NCBI GenBank assembly: GCA_964650525.1
Contig: CAZYUA010000010.1
Location: 59,006 to 123,005, forward strand
DNA: 64,000 nt
Origin: UBA1413 sp964650525
Lineage (GTDB): Bacteria; Bacteroidota; Bacteroidia; Bacteroidales; Prolixibacteraceae
Direction: 5' to 3'
Every line of letters begins with the position of its first letter. The stretch's first letter is position 1. This document shows, piece by piece, positions 1 through 10,100 of the stretch. A model generated the notes under the pieces. The model ran no database searches. It had not been told where the DNA came from and was given only the letters and a program-made list of their open reading frames with translations. The position numbers and the translations under genes are program-made.

Positions 1-22
1 CCGGATTCGTTCCGCTCAGGGG

Positions 23-3000
23 ATGCGATTAATTGTTATCTTGCGATGTTTTGATTTTTTTGCTTTGACAGGTAGGATTTGGGCCCCGGTATTGCTGTTT
101 CTGGTATGGTTTGGCGGGTCTGCAGCAGGCCAGACGGTACGGATCAACGAGATCATGTCGTCGAATGCGGCCACCGTTACCGACGATGACGGGGACTATT
201 CAGACTGGATAGAGCTCTACAATGCCGGCACCGGGATCATCAACCTGGTGGGATGGGGGCTTTCCGACAGCTATGCTTCTCCTTTTAAGTGGGTATTTCC
301 GGACGTATCAGTAGGCCCTGGTCAGTTTTTGCTGGTCTGGGCTTCGGGCAAAGACCGCCGTCCGGCACAGGGAGAATGGGTCAACGGGGTGATGCGGGAG
401 GTCTTCGGCAACATCACGGGAACCAAAATTTCATCCTTAACACAACATAGCGCTTACCCCGACCATCCTGCATCCTCCAGGCTGTTGACCCGCTACTTTG
501 AAGCTCCTGTCGATGAATCCGACAATTATGGACAAAAAATCCATGGTTACCTGCAAGCTCCTGCAACGGGAAGTTACACCTTCTGGATCTCGAGCGATGA
601 CAATGGCCAGCTATGGCTGTCGGACGATGAGACTCCCGGCAATCTGCGCCTGATTGCTGAAGTACCCAGCTGGACCACCAACCGGCAGTGGGATAAATAT
701 ACCCAGCAAAAATCGGCACCGGTCAACCTGGAAAAAGGAAAGAGGTACTACATCATGGCCCTGGCCAAGGAGGGTACCGGGGGAGATAACCTGGCAATAG
801 GGTGGCAATGGCCGGACGGAACCCTCGAAAGACCCATTCCGGGAGAGCATCTTTTCTGGCCCGAAGGATATCTGCATACCAACTTCAGCATCAGTGCCGG
901 GGGTGAAGAGATCCTCCTGACCACCCCTGCGGGTACCATGGCCGACGATTTCGCGCCACATGCTCTTTCTTCCGGTTATTCTTTCGGACGACGCCCCGAC
1001 GGTGCCCCGGAGGTGGGCTATTTCCCGGATCCCACGCCCGGAAAACCCAACGGTCCCGTCAGCTATACCGGGATACTGAATCCTCCTGTTTTTTCGCATC
1101 CCGGCGGTTTTTATGGTACTCCTTTTTCCCTTTCGCTCAGTGCCACACAGCCCGGAGCAACCATTGTCTACACCCTCGACGGATCTGACCCCGATGCAGC
1201 AAACCTCTCCGGAATCACCTATTCGTATAAGAACCAGTATCCCCAGAATCCGGGATCTCCGACAGGACAGCCCCTGTCACGGTCTTTCAGGAGCAACCTG
1301 TATGCTGCACCGGTAGCCATCAGGGACCGGACACCGGAAGCCAACGAGGTCTCGCGGATCTCATCGACCTATAACAGTGTTCCCGGTTATTTCCCTTCAG
1401 AACCCATCGACAAGGCCATGGTGGTCAGGGCCCGCACCGAAAAGAAGGGAGCCCTGTCAAGTCCGGTGGTTACAAATACCTATTTTGTCAGAAACGGCGG
1501 TCTGAATGCTTATCCGCTGCCGGTTATTTCCATCTCGGTTCAGGAAGACCGGATGTTTGATTTTTACCAGGGCATCTATGTGGCGGGCACCGATTTTGAG
1601 TACTGGAGATCGGGCAATCCCAGCGCCACAGCTGAGGGGGGGTCGCCGGCCAACTACCACCGGGAGGGCGATGAGTGGGAATACCCTGCCCACCTGGAGT
1701 TATTTGAACCGTCGGGAAACCGGGTTTTGGGGCAGAACGCAGGCTTCAGGATGCACGGAGCGTGGTCCAGGGCCCACCCGTTTAAAAGCCTCAGAATCTA
1801 TGCCCGCAACGAATATGGCAAGGGAAGCCTGGATTACCCGTTTTTTAAGGACCAGGAGTCCACGATCTTCAAACGCATCGTGTTACGCAATTCCGGAAAC
1901 GACGCTTATCAAACCCTTTTCAGGGATGCCGCCCTCGAAAAAATGGTCAGCCATATGCGTTTCGAGATCCAGGATTACCAGCCGGCCATTATGTTCCTGA
2001 ACGGCGAATACTGGGGAATTCACAACATCCGGGAGCGGCTCGACAAGCATTACCTGGCCCGCAAATTCGGAGTGAACGAAGAGCACCTCGACATTCTGGA
2101 AGACGATATGACCGTGGTGGAGGGAGACAACCAGCATTACGCAGAGACCCTCAATTACCTGGAACAAAACGGTGTGCTGAGCGGGGAGCAGTATGCTTAT
2201 ATCCTGACCCGTCTGGATGCGGAAAGTTACATCGATTACATGGTGGCTCAGATCTTCATCGTCAATACGGACTGGCCGGGAAACAACATCAAGTACTGGA
2301 GACTGCGCACGCCGGAATACCTGCCGGGGGCTGCTCCGGGAAGGGACGGACGGTGGCGCTGGATGCTGTTTGATGCCGACTTTGGTTTCGGCATTTACAC
2401 CAGCAGCGATTACACCAAAAACATGATGACCTTTTGCACCCAGACCAACGGCCCCAGCTGGCCCAATCCCCCATGGTCGACCCTGTTGTTCAGAAAAATG
2501 CTGGAGAACAGCACTTTCCGGAATGAGTTCGTGGTGCGGTTTTGCGACCAGCTGAATACTGCCTTCAGACCGGAAGTGGTAAAAGCCCTCATCAACAGCA
2601 TAAAAACCACCATCGAACCGGAAATGGACCGGCAGGTGAGACGATGGAAAATGCCGGGAAGCCTCTCTTCCTGGAACAATTATGTCGGCGTCATGCTCAA
2701 TTTTGCCGACTTTAGACCTGCCTACACCAGGACCCATTTAAGACAGTATTTCGGCCTCTCCGGCGACTATACCCTTACGGTTGATGTTTCCGATCCCGGG
2801 CAGGGCTATGTCATCGTCAACACCATCCCCCTCACGAAAGAAACAAAGGGAGTCTCTGAAAACCCCTACCCCTGGCAGGGCACCTATTTCAGGAATATCC
2901 CTCTGCGGCTGGAAGCGGTGGCTGCTGCAGGATATGAATTCGTGCACTGGGAATGCAACCAAACCACTTGTGCAGAACCTGTCGTGCAACTCACCCCTTC

Positions 3001-3865
3001 GGAAAACTGCAGTTACAAAGCCGTCTTTATGAAATCGACAAAGCAGGAGGAGATCATCCATTACTGGAATTTCAATGAATCAGGCACCCCGCTGATTCCT
3101 GCCTATACCTTGCTCACAGCAGACCTGCAGGTTGCTTTGCCCGACGGGGGGAGTGCCTGGACGGATACCGGCACGGGTGAAAATTTCATAGCCGGGAATG
3201 CACAATTTGGTGACCCTGCCGGGAACCACTTCAGGATCAACCAGCCGCTGGGAGTCGCACTGACTTTTGAAGTGCCTACAACAGGCTATAAAAACCTCAG
3301 TTTCAGGTACGAAACCAGAAGATCGGAGCAGGGTGCCGGCATTCAGGTTCTTTCGTACTCCACCAATGGCACCGACTTTTATGAAATTCGCAGGATCATG
3401 ATTAAAGACGGGAACCCCGCCGTCATAACCCTTGATCTGAACAGGATCGCGGGAGCCGTTGACAACCCCTCGTTCAGGATCCGCATCGGGTTCGAGAGGG
3501 GCGAAGGAGGGACTACCGGCAACAACCGGATTGACAACGTCACCCTGTCAGGGTACCCTGTCAAGGCGGTCACAGCCCCGCAAGTGGCTGCTTCAGAAAA
3601 AGAATCATCCCTCCGGGGAACTGCTTTTCCCAATCCTTTCAGGGAATACACCACTTTCTGTTTGCAGCTCAGCCGAACTGAAAAGGTGGATGCCGGCCTT
3701 TACGACCTTGCCGGGCGGAGAGTGGCCACTCTCGTAAAGGAGGTTCTGCCTGCCGGGAGCAGCCACTTCAGAATAGATGGCAACAGCCTGCCTCCGGGTG
3801 TCTACCTGCTGATTTGCCGTGGAGAATCCGGTACCTGCACCCAAAAAATGATCCGCCAACCCTGA
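23..3865 (+). CDS. CotH-family secreted protein with LTD, PA14-like and T9SS sorting domains
   Basis: A 1280-residue secreted multidomain protein. Order seen: hydrophobic signal segment to about residue 36; lamin-tail domain (INEIMSSN, DWIELYN) about 38-135; PA14-like carbohydrate-binding domain about 150-275; chitobiase C-terminal-like module (YTLDGSDP near 382); CotH domain about 495-900 with the metal-binding-type motif WMLFDADFGFG near 780; a beta-rich stretch; and a T9SS type A tail (FPNPF...GVYLL) in the last 85 residues. CotH proteins resemble atypical kinases; the target here is unknown. The tail predicts export through the type IX system. The start lies only 23 bases into the window, so upstream signals are not visible. 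A 20-bp tandem duplication covers the stop codon. Family is sure; function is inferred only in broad terms. Confidence 0.9.
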   Translation: MRLIVILRCFDFFALTGRIWAPVLLFLVWFGGSAAGQTVRINEIMSSNAATVTDDDGDYSDWIELYNAGTGIINLVGWGLSDSYASPFKWVFPDVSVGPGQFLLVWASGKDRRPAQGEWVNGVMREVFGNITGTKISSLTQHSAYPDHPASSRLLTRYFEAPVDESDNYGQKIHGYLQAPATGSYTFWISSDDNGQLWLSDDETPGNLRLIAEVPSWTTNRQWDKYTQQKSAPVNLEKGKRYYIMALAKEGTGGDNLAIGWQWPDGTLERPIPGEHLFWPEGYLHTNFSISAGGEEILLTTPAGTMADDFAPHALSSGYSFGRRPDGAPEVGYFPDPTPGKPNGPVSYTGILNPPVFSHPGGFYGTPFSLSLSATQPGATIVYTLDGSDPDAANLSGITYSYKNQYPQNPGSPTGQPLSRSFRSNLYAAPVAIRDRTPEANEVSRISSTYNSVPGYFPSEPIDKAMVVRARTEKKGALSSPVVTNTYFVRNGGLNAYPLPVISISVQEDRMFDFYQGIYVAGTDFEYWRSGNPSATAEGGSPANYHREGDEWEYPAHLELFEPSGNRVLGQNAGFRMHGAWSRAHPFKSLRIYARNEYGKGSLDYPFFKDQESTIFKRIVLRNSGNDAYQTLFRDAALEKMVSHMRFEIQDYQPAIMFLNGEYWGIHNIRERLDKHYLARKFGVNEEHLDILEDDMTVVEGDNQHYAETLNYLEQNGVLSGEQYAYILTRLDAESYIDYMVAQIFIVNTDWPGNNIKYWRLRTPEYLPGAAPGRDGRWRWMLFDADFGFGIYTSSDYTKNMMTFCTQTNGPSWPNPPWSTLLFRKMLENSTFRNEFVVRFCDQLNTAFRPEVVKALINSIKTTIEPEMDRQVRRWKMPGSLSSWNNYVGVMLNFADFRPAYTRTHLRQYFGLSGDYTLTVDVSDPGQGYVIVNTIPLTKETKGVSENPYPWQGTYFRNIPLRLEAVAAAGYEFVHWECNQTTCAEPVVQLTPSENCSYKAVFMKSTKQEEIIHYWNFNESGTPLIPAYTLLTADLQVALPDGGSAWTDTGTGENFIAGNAQFGDPAGNHFRINQPLGVALTFEVPTTGYKNLSFRYETRRSEQGAGIQVLSYSTNGTDFYEIRRIMIKDGNPAVITLDLNRIAGAVDNPSFRIRIGFERGEGGTTGNNRIDNVTLSGYPVKAVTAPQVAASEKESSLRGTAFPNPFREYTTFCLQLSRTEKVDAGLYDLAGRRVATLVKEVLPAGSSHFRIDGNSLPPGVYLLICRGESGTCTQKMIRQP

Positions 3866-3900
3866 CCTTCCGGCACTATTCCTGACGTTCCGGCACTATT
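3861..3900. repeat. 20-bp tandem duplication over a stop codon
   Basis: Two adjacent 20-base units (3861-3880 and 3881-3900) differ at one position and share TTCCGGCACTATT. The first unit contains the TGA stop of the CotH gene (3863-3865). The rest of 3901-4106 shows no gene or clear signal. Confidence 0.85.
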
Positions 3901-4106
3901 GAGGTTCCCTCTCCTGAAGGCAGACCACCTGTGCCGTTTTGATAGACCCTGGCTTTTCCTGTTTCTGCAAGTTCCGATTCCTGGCTACTGACGCTTTGTG
4001 AGTGGTCAGCGAATGGGATGCTCAAAAAAACTCATGCAAGACATCCTTTGATCATTTCGTGCATGCTGCCATACTGACACCTGTTTGCAGGACTGAGCAA
4101 ATCACG

Positions 4107-4137
4107 AAAAAGAGGCTGCCCTTTTGAGGCAGCCTCT
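4107..4137 (-). terminator. Rho-independent terminator of the CBM9-like gene
   Basis: A perfect 10-bp stem (AGAGGCTGCC at 4111-4120 with GGCAGCCTCT at 4128-4137) has a 7-base loop. On the minus strand it is followed by a T run. It sits 27 bases past the stop codon of the minus-strand gene ending at 4164. Confidence 0.85.
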
Positions 4138-4163
4138 TCTATAAAAACCATCCGTGGTCTGGA

Positions 4164-6719
4164 TTATTGTTTCATCAGCTTGAACACAAAATCATTGCCT
4201 TTCACAATATAGAGACCGCCGGGCAGGTGGCTGACATCAACCGGATCACCCGCAGATTCGACTTTTTGCATCATCATCAGGCTGCCGGTGATGGAGTAGA
4301 TTCCGATCTGGGTAGGACGGTCCACATTGATGTATACCCTGTCCTTTGCCGGGTTCGGATAGACTTTGATGTTTCTGTTGGCGACATCGGGTCTGATACC
4401 AGTGATCACAACAGGGGTGTTGGGCACCGTCAGACCGGCCAGTGAATAGACGGCATTCCGCCAGAGGGTAAGCCCCCAGGCAGTGATATTCTTGCCGCCG
4501 CTGGCACAGATGGCTCCGAAATTCATACCCAATGTTATCATGCGGGCAGGGATCACTTCACCCCCGACAGAAGTGTTGGCCGGGATATCGTTGACGCAGA
4601 CTGTGGGAGCCGCAGTAACACCGGTCGGCAGCGCCAGCAGGGGAACTGCCGGGTTAAGTTCCACTCCCGTGGCGTAATTCAGGGCTTTGGTGGAAGTGCC
4701 CAGCGCTCCGAAATCGTCGCTGCCCGTAACCAATACCTGGAAGGCATTGTCGGTGAAGGTGATTCCCTTGAACAGGTCATTTCCCTGGTTGGCCGGGTCC
4801 ACGGTAAGGGTATAAATACTGGGCGTTTCAGCGCCGGTGGCAGACCCGCCAGCTGTCAGGGCCCTCCCTGTTTTTAAAGCATAGGTTTTATTGTACAGGG
4901 TGGGCTTGTTCAGCTTGGTAAGTGCCAAAGGCCCTGCCGGCGTCAGGATCTTATCCCCGCCGCCGAACGATTCCTGGATCACCACCACATCGTAAGGCGA
5001 AATATCGACGGGAGAATTTTCCGTAACATCCGTGACCACATGCAGCGTTACTTCCAGTTTCGGATCGGCCTTTAACATCAGATAGACCGGGTCGAGTGAA
5101 TCGGGGGTAGCTTCCGCGTTCATGGTTTTCTTCTTCAGGTAATAGCCTACCTTTTTGCCCTCCGCCTGCGCCAATGCCAAATCTTCCTCGCTGATAAGCA
5201 TGATACTGTCGAGAAAGACGGTTCCCTTGGCTTGGGAGATCATAAACTGAATCTTCTGAACGGTCGTTTCCACTATCTGGTCGAAGGTGACGTGGAAGGT
5301 GTACTTTGTCGGAACAGGAGTAATCGGGAACGTCCACTCTGACCTGCCATTGGCAGCACTCGGATCGGTAGAGGCCCCGTACCGGTTATAGCTGTTCGAA
5401 GGGGTGTCTTCAAAGTCTACGCATATATTCCGGTCGTTGGCACCCCAGGCTACGAAACTCAGGATATAGGGAATGTTGGGAAGTGCCGTGAACTGACCTG
5501 ACTGGTTGAACTGGTAATGCCAGTTGTCAGCAGAATGGGCGCTGTCTGACTGAAGCACGGCCACACCATCTGCCACCACCCAGGGTTTACCATAGGCGGC
5601 CCCGTCGATCCATCCGCCCCAGAATGGCACCGCACCTGCGGTGCCTGCCTCATCAAAGAGACCGTTCTTGATCAGGTTCAGCTCCCACAGACCGGTCTTC
5701 TGACCGCTGATCGTCACCTCAATTTCCTCAAGTACGTAAGAGCCATCCGTAGCTTCCGCTTTTACCTTGACCACCCCGTCGGCAATGGGGGTCAGCACAC
5801 CCTTCTGATCGATGGTGGCCTTGCCGGTGAGATTTTGCACAGACCATTTCATTGTCTGAACAGTAGCATCCGAAGGAGTTACGGTGGCAACCATTTGTAA
5901 CGGCTTGTTATCCTCTGTAATGGTCCCCCCGGTAAGCGTGATCTTATCGACATACACCTTGTCGCCGACACCATCCAGGGTGATCAGACCAACCTCATCC
6001 ATATTGGAGTAGCTCTCGTTGAGGGTTCCGATATTGGCCCAAACGGCACGTTTACGGTTATCCGATGAAGGCAACGGATCGTTTGACTCTTTGTCACAGA
6101 TGGTAACATCGAAACCAATAACGCCCGAAAGGTCCATCTGAATGCCTTCCTTATCGGTCAGCATGCTGAACGGAACGAAGAACTCGCAGGTCCATTTGGG
6201 ATCTTCGACTTTGTAGGCCCAGATCCAGCCGGCACCTTCCGTGGTGGGGATGCCGTCGATATTTGCCAGCACAGGTGCCGGGGCCATCTGGTAGTGACCC
6301 TGGGTGCCTCCTTTACTGCCTGACTGTCCGCCAACAGCATCCGCAAGGACGTAGTTCACGTCAAAATAAATCTCAGCCTTGTCGTATTCCCAATGGTTAC
6401 TGGCACCTGCTTTGTAAGCGGGATACCATTCATCATCATTAACCGTAAGAATGACATATAATCCTTCTGCGTCCCACAACATCTCCCAGGTGGTTTCTCC
6501 TGCTGCACCAATCGTGGCAGGAGTTTGAGGAGTCGCGCCATTACCGACAAAAGGCTTGTCGATGTTGTACTTGTTGGCATGGTTGTAGGCTGTGTCCCTG
6601 ACACCATCGATTACCGGTTTGACGGGTGCTCTCATGACGACCCCCTGCGGTTGTTCAGCAAACGCAGTGGCAATCAAAAAAGCAGCAAACATGAACGTAA
6701 ACACTTTTTTCATACGCAT
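4164..6719 (-). CDS. Secreted CBM9-like/Ig-like protein with T9SS sorting domain
   Basis: An 851-residue exported protein. After a signal peptide (to about residue 21, ending FAEQ) come a CBM9-like sugar-binding domain (about 25-250, with PVIDGVRDTAY and a W/D-rich face), a bacterial Ig-like domain (about 255-340), a CBM4/9-like jelly roll (about 345-515, starting LIKNGLFDEAG), then a Rossmann-like region (about 525-770, KVGYYL...YDVVVIQESFGGG) that I do not recognise, and a T9SS tail (VYPNPAKDRVYINV...GLYIV). No catalytic motif is visible. It probably binds polysaccharide at the surface. ATG at 6719 is used; a second ATG two codons later is equally possible. It is transcribed alone, opposite to its neighbours, with a strong terminator. 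Confidence 0.82.
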   Translation of the reverse strand: MRMKKVFTFMFAAFLIATAFAEQPQGVVMRAPVKPVIDGVRDTAYNHANKYNIDKPFVGNGATPQTPATIGAAGETTWEMLWDAEGLYVILTVNDDEWYPAYKAGASNHWEYDKAEIYFDVNYVLADAVGGQSGSKGGTQGHYQMAPAPVLANIDGIPTTEGAGWIWAYKVEDPKWTCEFFVPFSMLTDKEGIQMDLSGVIGFDVTICDKESNDPLPSSDNRKRAVWANIGTLNESYSNMDEVGLITLDGVGDKVYVDKITLTGGTITEDNKPLQMVATVTPSDATVQTMKWSVQNLTGKATIDQKGVLTPIADGVVKVKAEATDGSYVLEEIEVTISGQKTGLWELNLIKNGLFDEAGTAGAVPFWGGWIDGAAYGKPWVVADGVAVLQSDSAHSADNWHYQFNQSGQFTALPNIPYILSFVAWGANDRNICVDFEDTPSNSYNRYGASTDPSAANGRSEWTFPITPVPTKYTFHVTFDQIVETTVQKIQFMISQAKGTVFLDSIMLISEEDLALAQAEGKKVGYYLKKKTMNAEATPDSLDPVYLMLKADPKLEVTLHVVTDVTENSPVDISPYDVVVIQESFGGGDKILTPAGPLALTKLNKPTLYNKTYALKTGRALTAGGSATGAETPSIYTLTVDPANQGNDLFKGITFTDNAFQVLVTGSDDFGALGTSTKALNYATGVELNPAVPLLALPTGVTAAPTVCVNDIPANTSVGGEVIPARMITLGMNFGAICASGGKNITAWGLTLWRNAVYSLAGLTVPNTPVVITGIRPDVANRNIKVYPNPAKDRVYINVDRPTQIGIYSITGSLMMMQKVESAGDPVDVSHLPGGLYIVKGNDFVFKLMKQ

Positions 6720-6790
6720 TGATTTTAAAATTAATACTACACTTTATTTGATCAGTTCTAATGGATGTTAAAAATACAAATTATTCATCA

Positions 6791-6798
6791 CAAACTTA
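6791..6798 (-). promoter_or_regulatory. Probable -7 box (TAAGTTTG) of the CBM9-like gene
   Basis: The minus strand reads TAAGTTTG, matching the Bacteroidota -7 consensus TAnnTTTG, and would give a leader of about 65 bases. No exact TTTG -33 box is seen at 19-21 bases. The surrounding 6720-6860 stretch is AT-rich and non-coding. Confidence 0.4.
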
Positions 6799-7108
6799 AT
6801 AATAATAAAATTTGACGCATCTCCTTTTCCATAAAAAAAATTGAATACCGGAATTCTCATGAAATGACGGGCCTTTCTAAAAACGCCTTTCATTTGAAAC
6901 AGTTAAAAATAAAGGGGTTCAGGTTCCACTCCTTCCAAGAGTCAGCCGTCAATCCCCGGCTGGTTTCAGATTTCCGGAACCTCTTTCCGGAAACGATGGG
7001 AGCTTTCACCCGCCCAGCGAATAAAATTCTTCAGGGAAAAGCGGTCACGCCGAAGGCAACCATGGCGGATTTCCATTCTCCTGCTGAATTTAAACCTGAA
7101 TTTGTTTT
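6799..7108. other. Non-coding divergent intergenic stretch
   Basis: About 310 bases lie between the two divergent promoters. It begins AT-rich, then becomes moderate in GC. An open frame on the plus strand here (6864-7157) resembles nothing I know and has no ribosome binding site, so I see no supported gene. Confidence 0.5.
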
Positions 7109-7116
7109 TACCTTTG
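7109..7116 (+). promoter_or_regulatory. Probable -7 box (TACCTTTG) of the second CotH gene
   Basis: An exact TAnnTTTG match lies 70 bases before the chosen ATG at 7186. Transcription would start near 7123, so the upstream in-frame ATG at 7102 would not be in the mRNA. This supports the later start. The -33 element is weak. Confidence 0.45.
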
Positions 7117-7185
7117 CGGGAAACGGCAGGGATGGAGGCCTCCTGCAGGAATATTGATAAGGTGAGTAAATTGATAAACAGGCGA

Positions 7186-10100
7186 ATGGGTAAATGTAAA
7201 GCAACTTTATTTCTTATCCTGTTCCTTTGGGCGGGATTTCCGGGTACGGCACAGGTGCTGGTTGACTGGAATGCCCGGTGGTCCTGGTTCAAGGGTACCC
7301 GGGAACCCTCCTCGCCCAACTCCCTCTGGAGGGAAAGCGGGTTCGATGCTTCCGGCTGGTCGCAGGGAAATGCTCCCTTCAGCTACGGCGAGGGCACCAA
7401 CGGAACCCTGCTGCCGGATATGCTGGGAAAATATACGACTTTCTACATCCGCAAGGAATTTGTTATCGACGACCTGAATGATATTGATGAATTGGCGATT
7501 TCCGTCGATTACGACGATGGATTTGTTCTCTGGCTGAACGGCACGCTGACCCTGAAAGCCAATGCGCCCTTGGTGTACGATTATCTGCAGGGAGCTCCCA
7601 ACAGCCATGAATCGGGCGAGTATGAGCATTATCTTTTTGCCGGGGAGACCCTTGCCCTGGTGAGCGGTACCAATGTGATAGCCATTCAGGGGTTCAACCT
7701 GTCGAGGAACAGCAGCGATTTTTTTCTTGATGCCAGGGTTGAGGGGATCAAGAGACTCCCCGAAACCGGGGGTGTCTCCTGCGATGTGCCCGGTGGGTTT
7801 TACAGCAACCCCTTTTCAGTGAACATCACCAGTTCGTATCCGGGGGAGACGGTAAAATACACCCTCGACGGAAGTGATCCGCGCACCTCGCGGAATGCCA
7901 TTCCGGCCTTGTCGCCGGTCACGGTATGGATCGATCCTGCCAGCACCGCCGGGGGAAGGGGTCAAACCCCGGGGGTCATTCTCCGGGCCTCCAAGTTTGA
8001 AACAGGCTTTGACCCGAGCAAGCCCCTGACCCGTTCTTACCTGTTTGTCAGCAGGGTGAAAAACAGCACTTCCCATCCCGGAGGCGGATGGCCTGTGTCC
8101 TCCATAAACGGTCAGGTCATCGACCTGCTGATGGATACCAAAGTGACCACCGACAGCCGGTACAGCCCTTTGCTCGACAAGGCCCTGCTCGATATACCCA
8201 CCATCTCGCTGGTAACCGATCCTGCCCATCTGTTCAACCAGCAATCGGGCATCTATGTGAATGCCACCTATCACGGCCGGAACTGGGAGAGGCCTTCGCA
8301 TGCTGAACTGATCAACCCCGACGGAAGCCCCGGGTTTGCCATAGATGCCGGCCTTCGCATCCGGGGCGGGTGGAGCCGTCACGACGAATTTGCCAAACAT
8401 GCCTTCCGCTTATTCTTCCGGTCGGAATACGGTGAGGGAAAACTGAGGTTCCCCCTGTTCGGAGAGGAAGGGGTGGATGAATTTGACAAAGTAGACCTGC
8501 GTACCAGCCAAAACTATTCCTGGAGCAAAGGAGGCGAAGAAGCGCCTCACTCGACCATGAACAGGGATGTATTTTCGCGCGACTCCCAAAGGGATATGCA
8601 TCAGCTTTACACGCGAAGCCGCTATTACCATTTGTACCTGAACGGGGTATACTGGGGCATCTACCAGACCCAGGAACGCGCAGATGCCGACTTTGCCCAA
8701 TCGTACCTGGGAGGCGACAACGAGGACTACGATGTGATCAAAGTGGATATCGGCGACAACTACAATCTTTACAATATTGAAGCCACCGAGGGGAACACCG
8801 ATGCCTGGGAGGAGATCTGGAATCTGTGCCGGCAGGGATTCACAACCAACGAAAATTATTTCAGGCTCATGGGACTCAACCAAGCCGGAGAGAAAGATCC
8901 CTCCCTCAGGGAACTGGTCGATGTGGACAACCTCATCGATTATATGCTCGTGATCTTTTACGCCGGCAATTTCGATGCTCCTGTCTCCAAGTTCTCCAAT
9001 AACGGAAACCCGAATAATTTCTATGCTCTGTACGACCGGTCGGGAAAACACGGGGGATTCAGGTTTTTGGCGCACGATGCGGAGCATACGTTGCTCACCG
9101 ACCCCGTCGGCCCGGGAATCGGGCTGAACGAAAACCGCGTAAACATAGGCACGGCAAGTCCCCAGATGAACGTAACCTCCTTTCTGAAATTCCAGCCGCA
9201 ATGGTTACATCACTGTCTCACCAAAAACGAGGAATACCGGGTGAGGTTTGCCGACCGGGTGTACCATCATTTTTTCAATGGCGGAGTGTTCACCCCCGAC
9301 TCCTGCATCCGGCGGTTCCGAAAGACGGCAGACCAGCTGGACATGGCCATTATTGCCGAGTCGGCACGGTGGGGCGACCAGGGGAGCTGGCCGGCCCGGA
9401 CCAGGGACAAAGACTGGATCCCGGCCGTCAACAGGGTGGTCAACGATTACATGCCTTTCCGGACGGCCATCGTGTTGCAGCAGCTGAAAAATGAAAATCT
9501 GGTCCTTTCGCTGGAGCCGCCGGTTTTCAGCATGAATGGTGCAGTAATCACCGGTGCCGGGCCGGTCATTGACAGCCCGGTGAGGTTGCTCATGCAAAAC
9601 CCCAATGCTTCCGGCTCCATTCTGTACACACTGGATGGCACAGACCCCCGGATGGCAGGCGGAAACCCCTCGGCCACAGCCTTGTCGGGCGGCACCACGC
9701 TGGAAATATCCATCCAGCCCGGCACCCGGATAAAAGCCCGTACCCGGTATATGACTTCATGGAGTGCCCTGCAGGAGATCCTTTTCCAGGACCAGGCACT
9801 CTTCACCTACTTGAAAATCACAGAAATCCATTATCACCCGGCAGACCGGGAAGAAGTGGAGGATAAAGACCTCGAATTCCTGGAGCTCAAGAATACCGGC
9901 ACCACCCCTCTGGATCTTTCCGGCCTCGAATTCACCGAGGGTATCCGGTTTACCTTTCCTGCCGGAACCCTCTTGCCCCCCATGGGCTTCATCGTTATCG
10001 CATCCAGCACAACCGAATATACCCGGTTTTACGGATACGGACCCTCTTTTGAGTTCAGCGGCAACCTCTCCAACGGAGGAGAACGGATTGTTCTGAAAAC

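Noticed and set aside
1883..2737. 284-residue minus-strand frame inside the first CotH gene
   Set aside because: Antisense shadow of a well-supported gene; similar shadows occur at 8410-9201, 17880-18662 and 33065-33931.
6864..7157. 97-residue plus-strand frame before the second CotH gene
   Set aside because: No family likeness or ribosome binding site, and it overlaps the promoter of the CotH gene.
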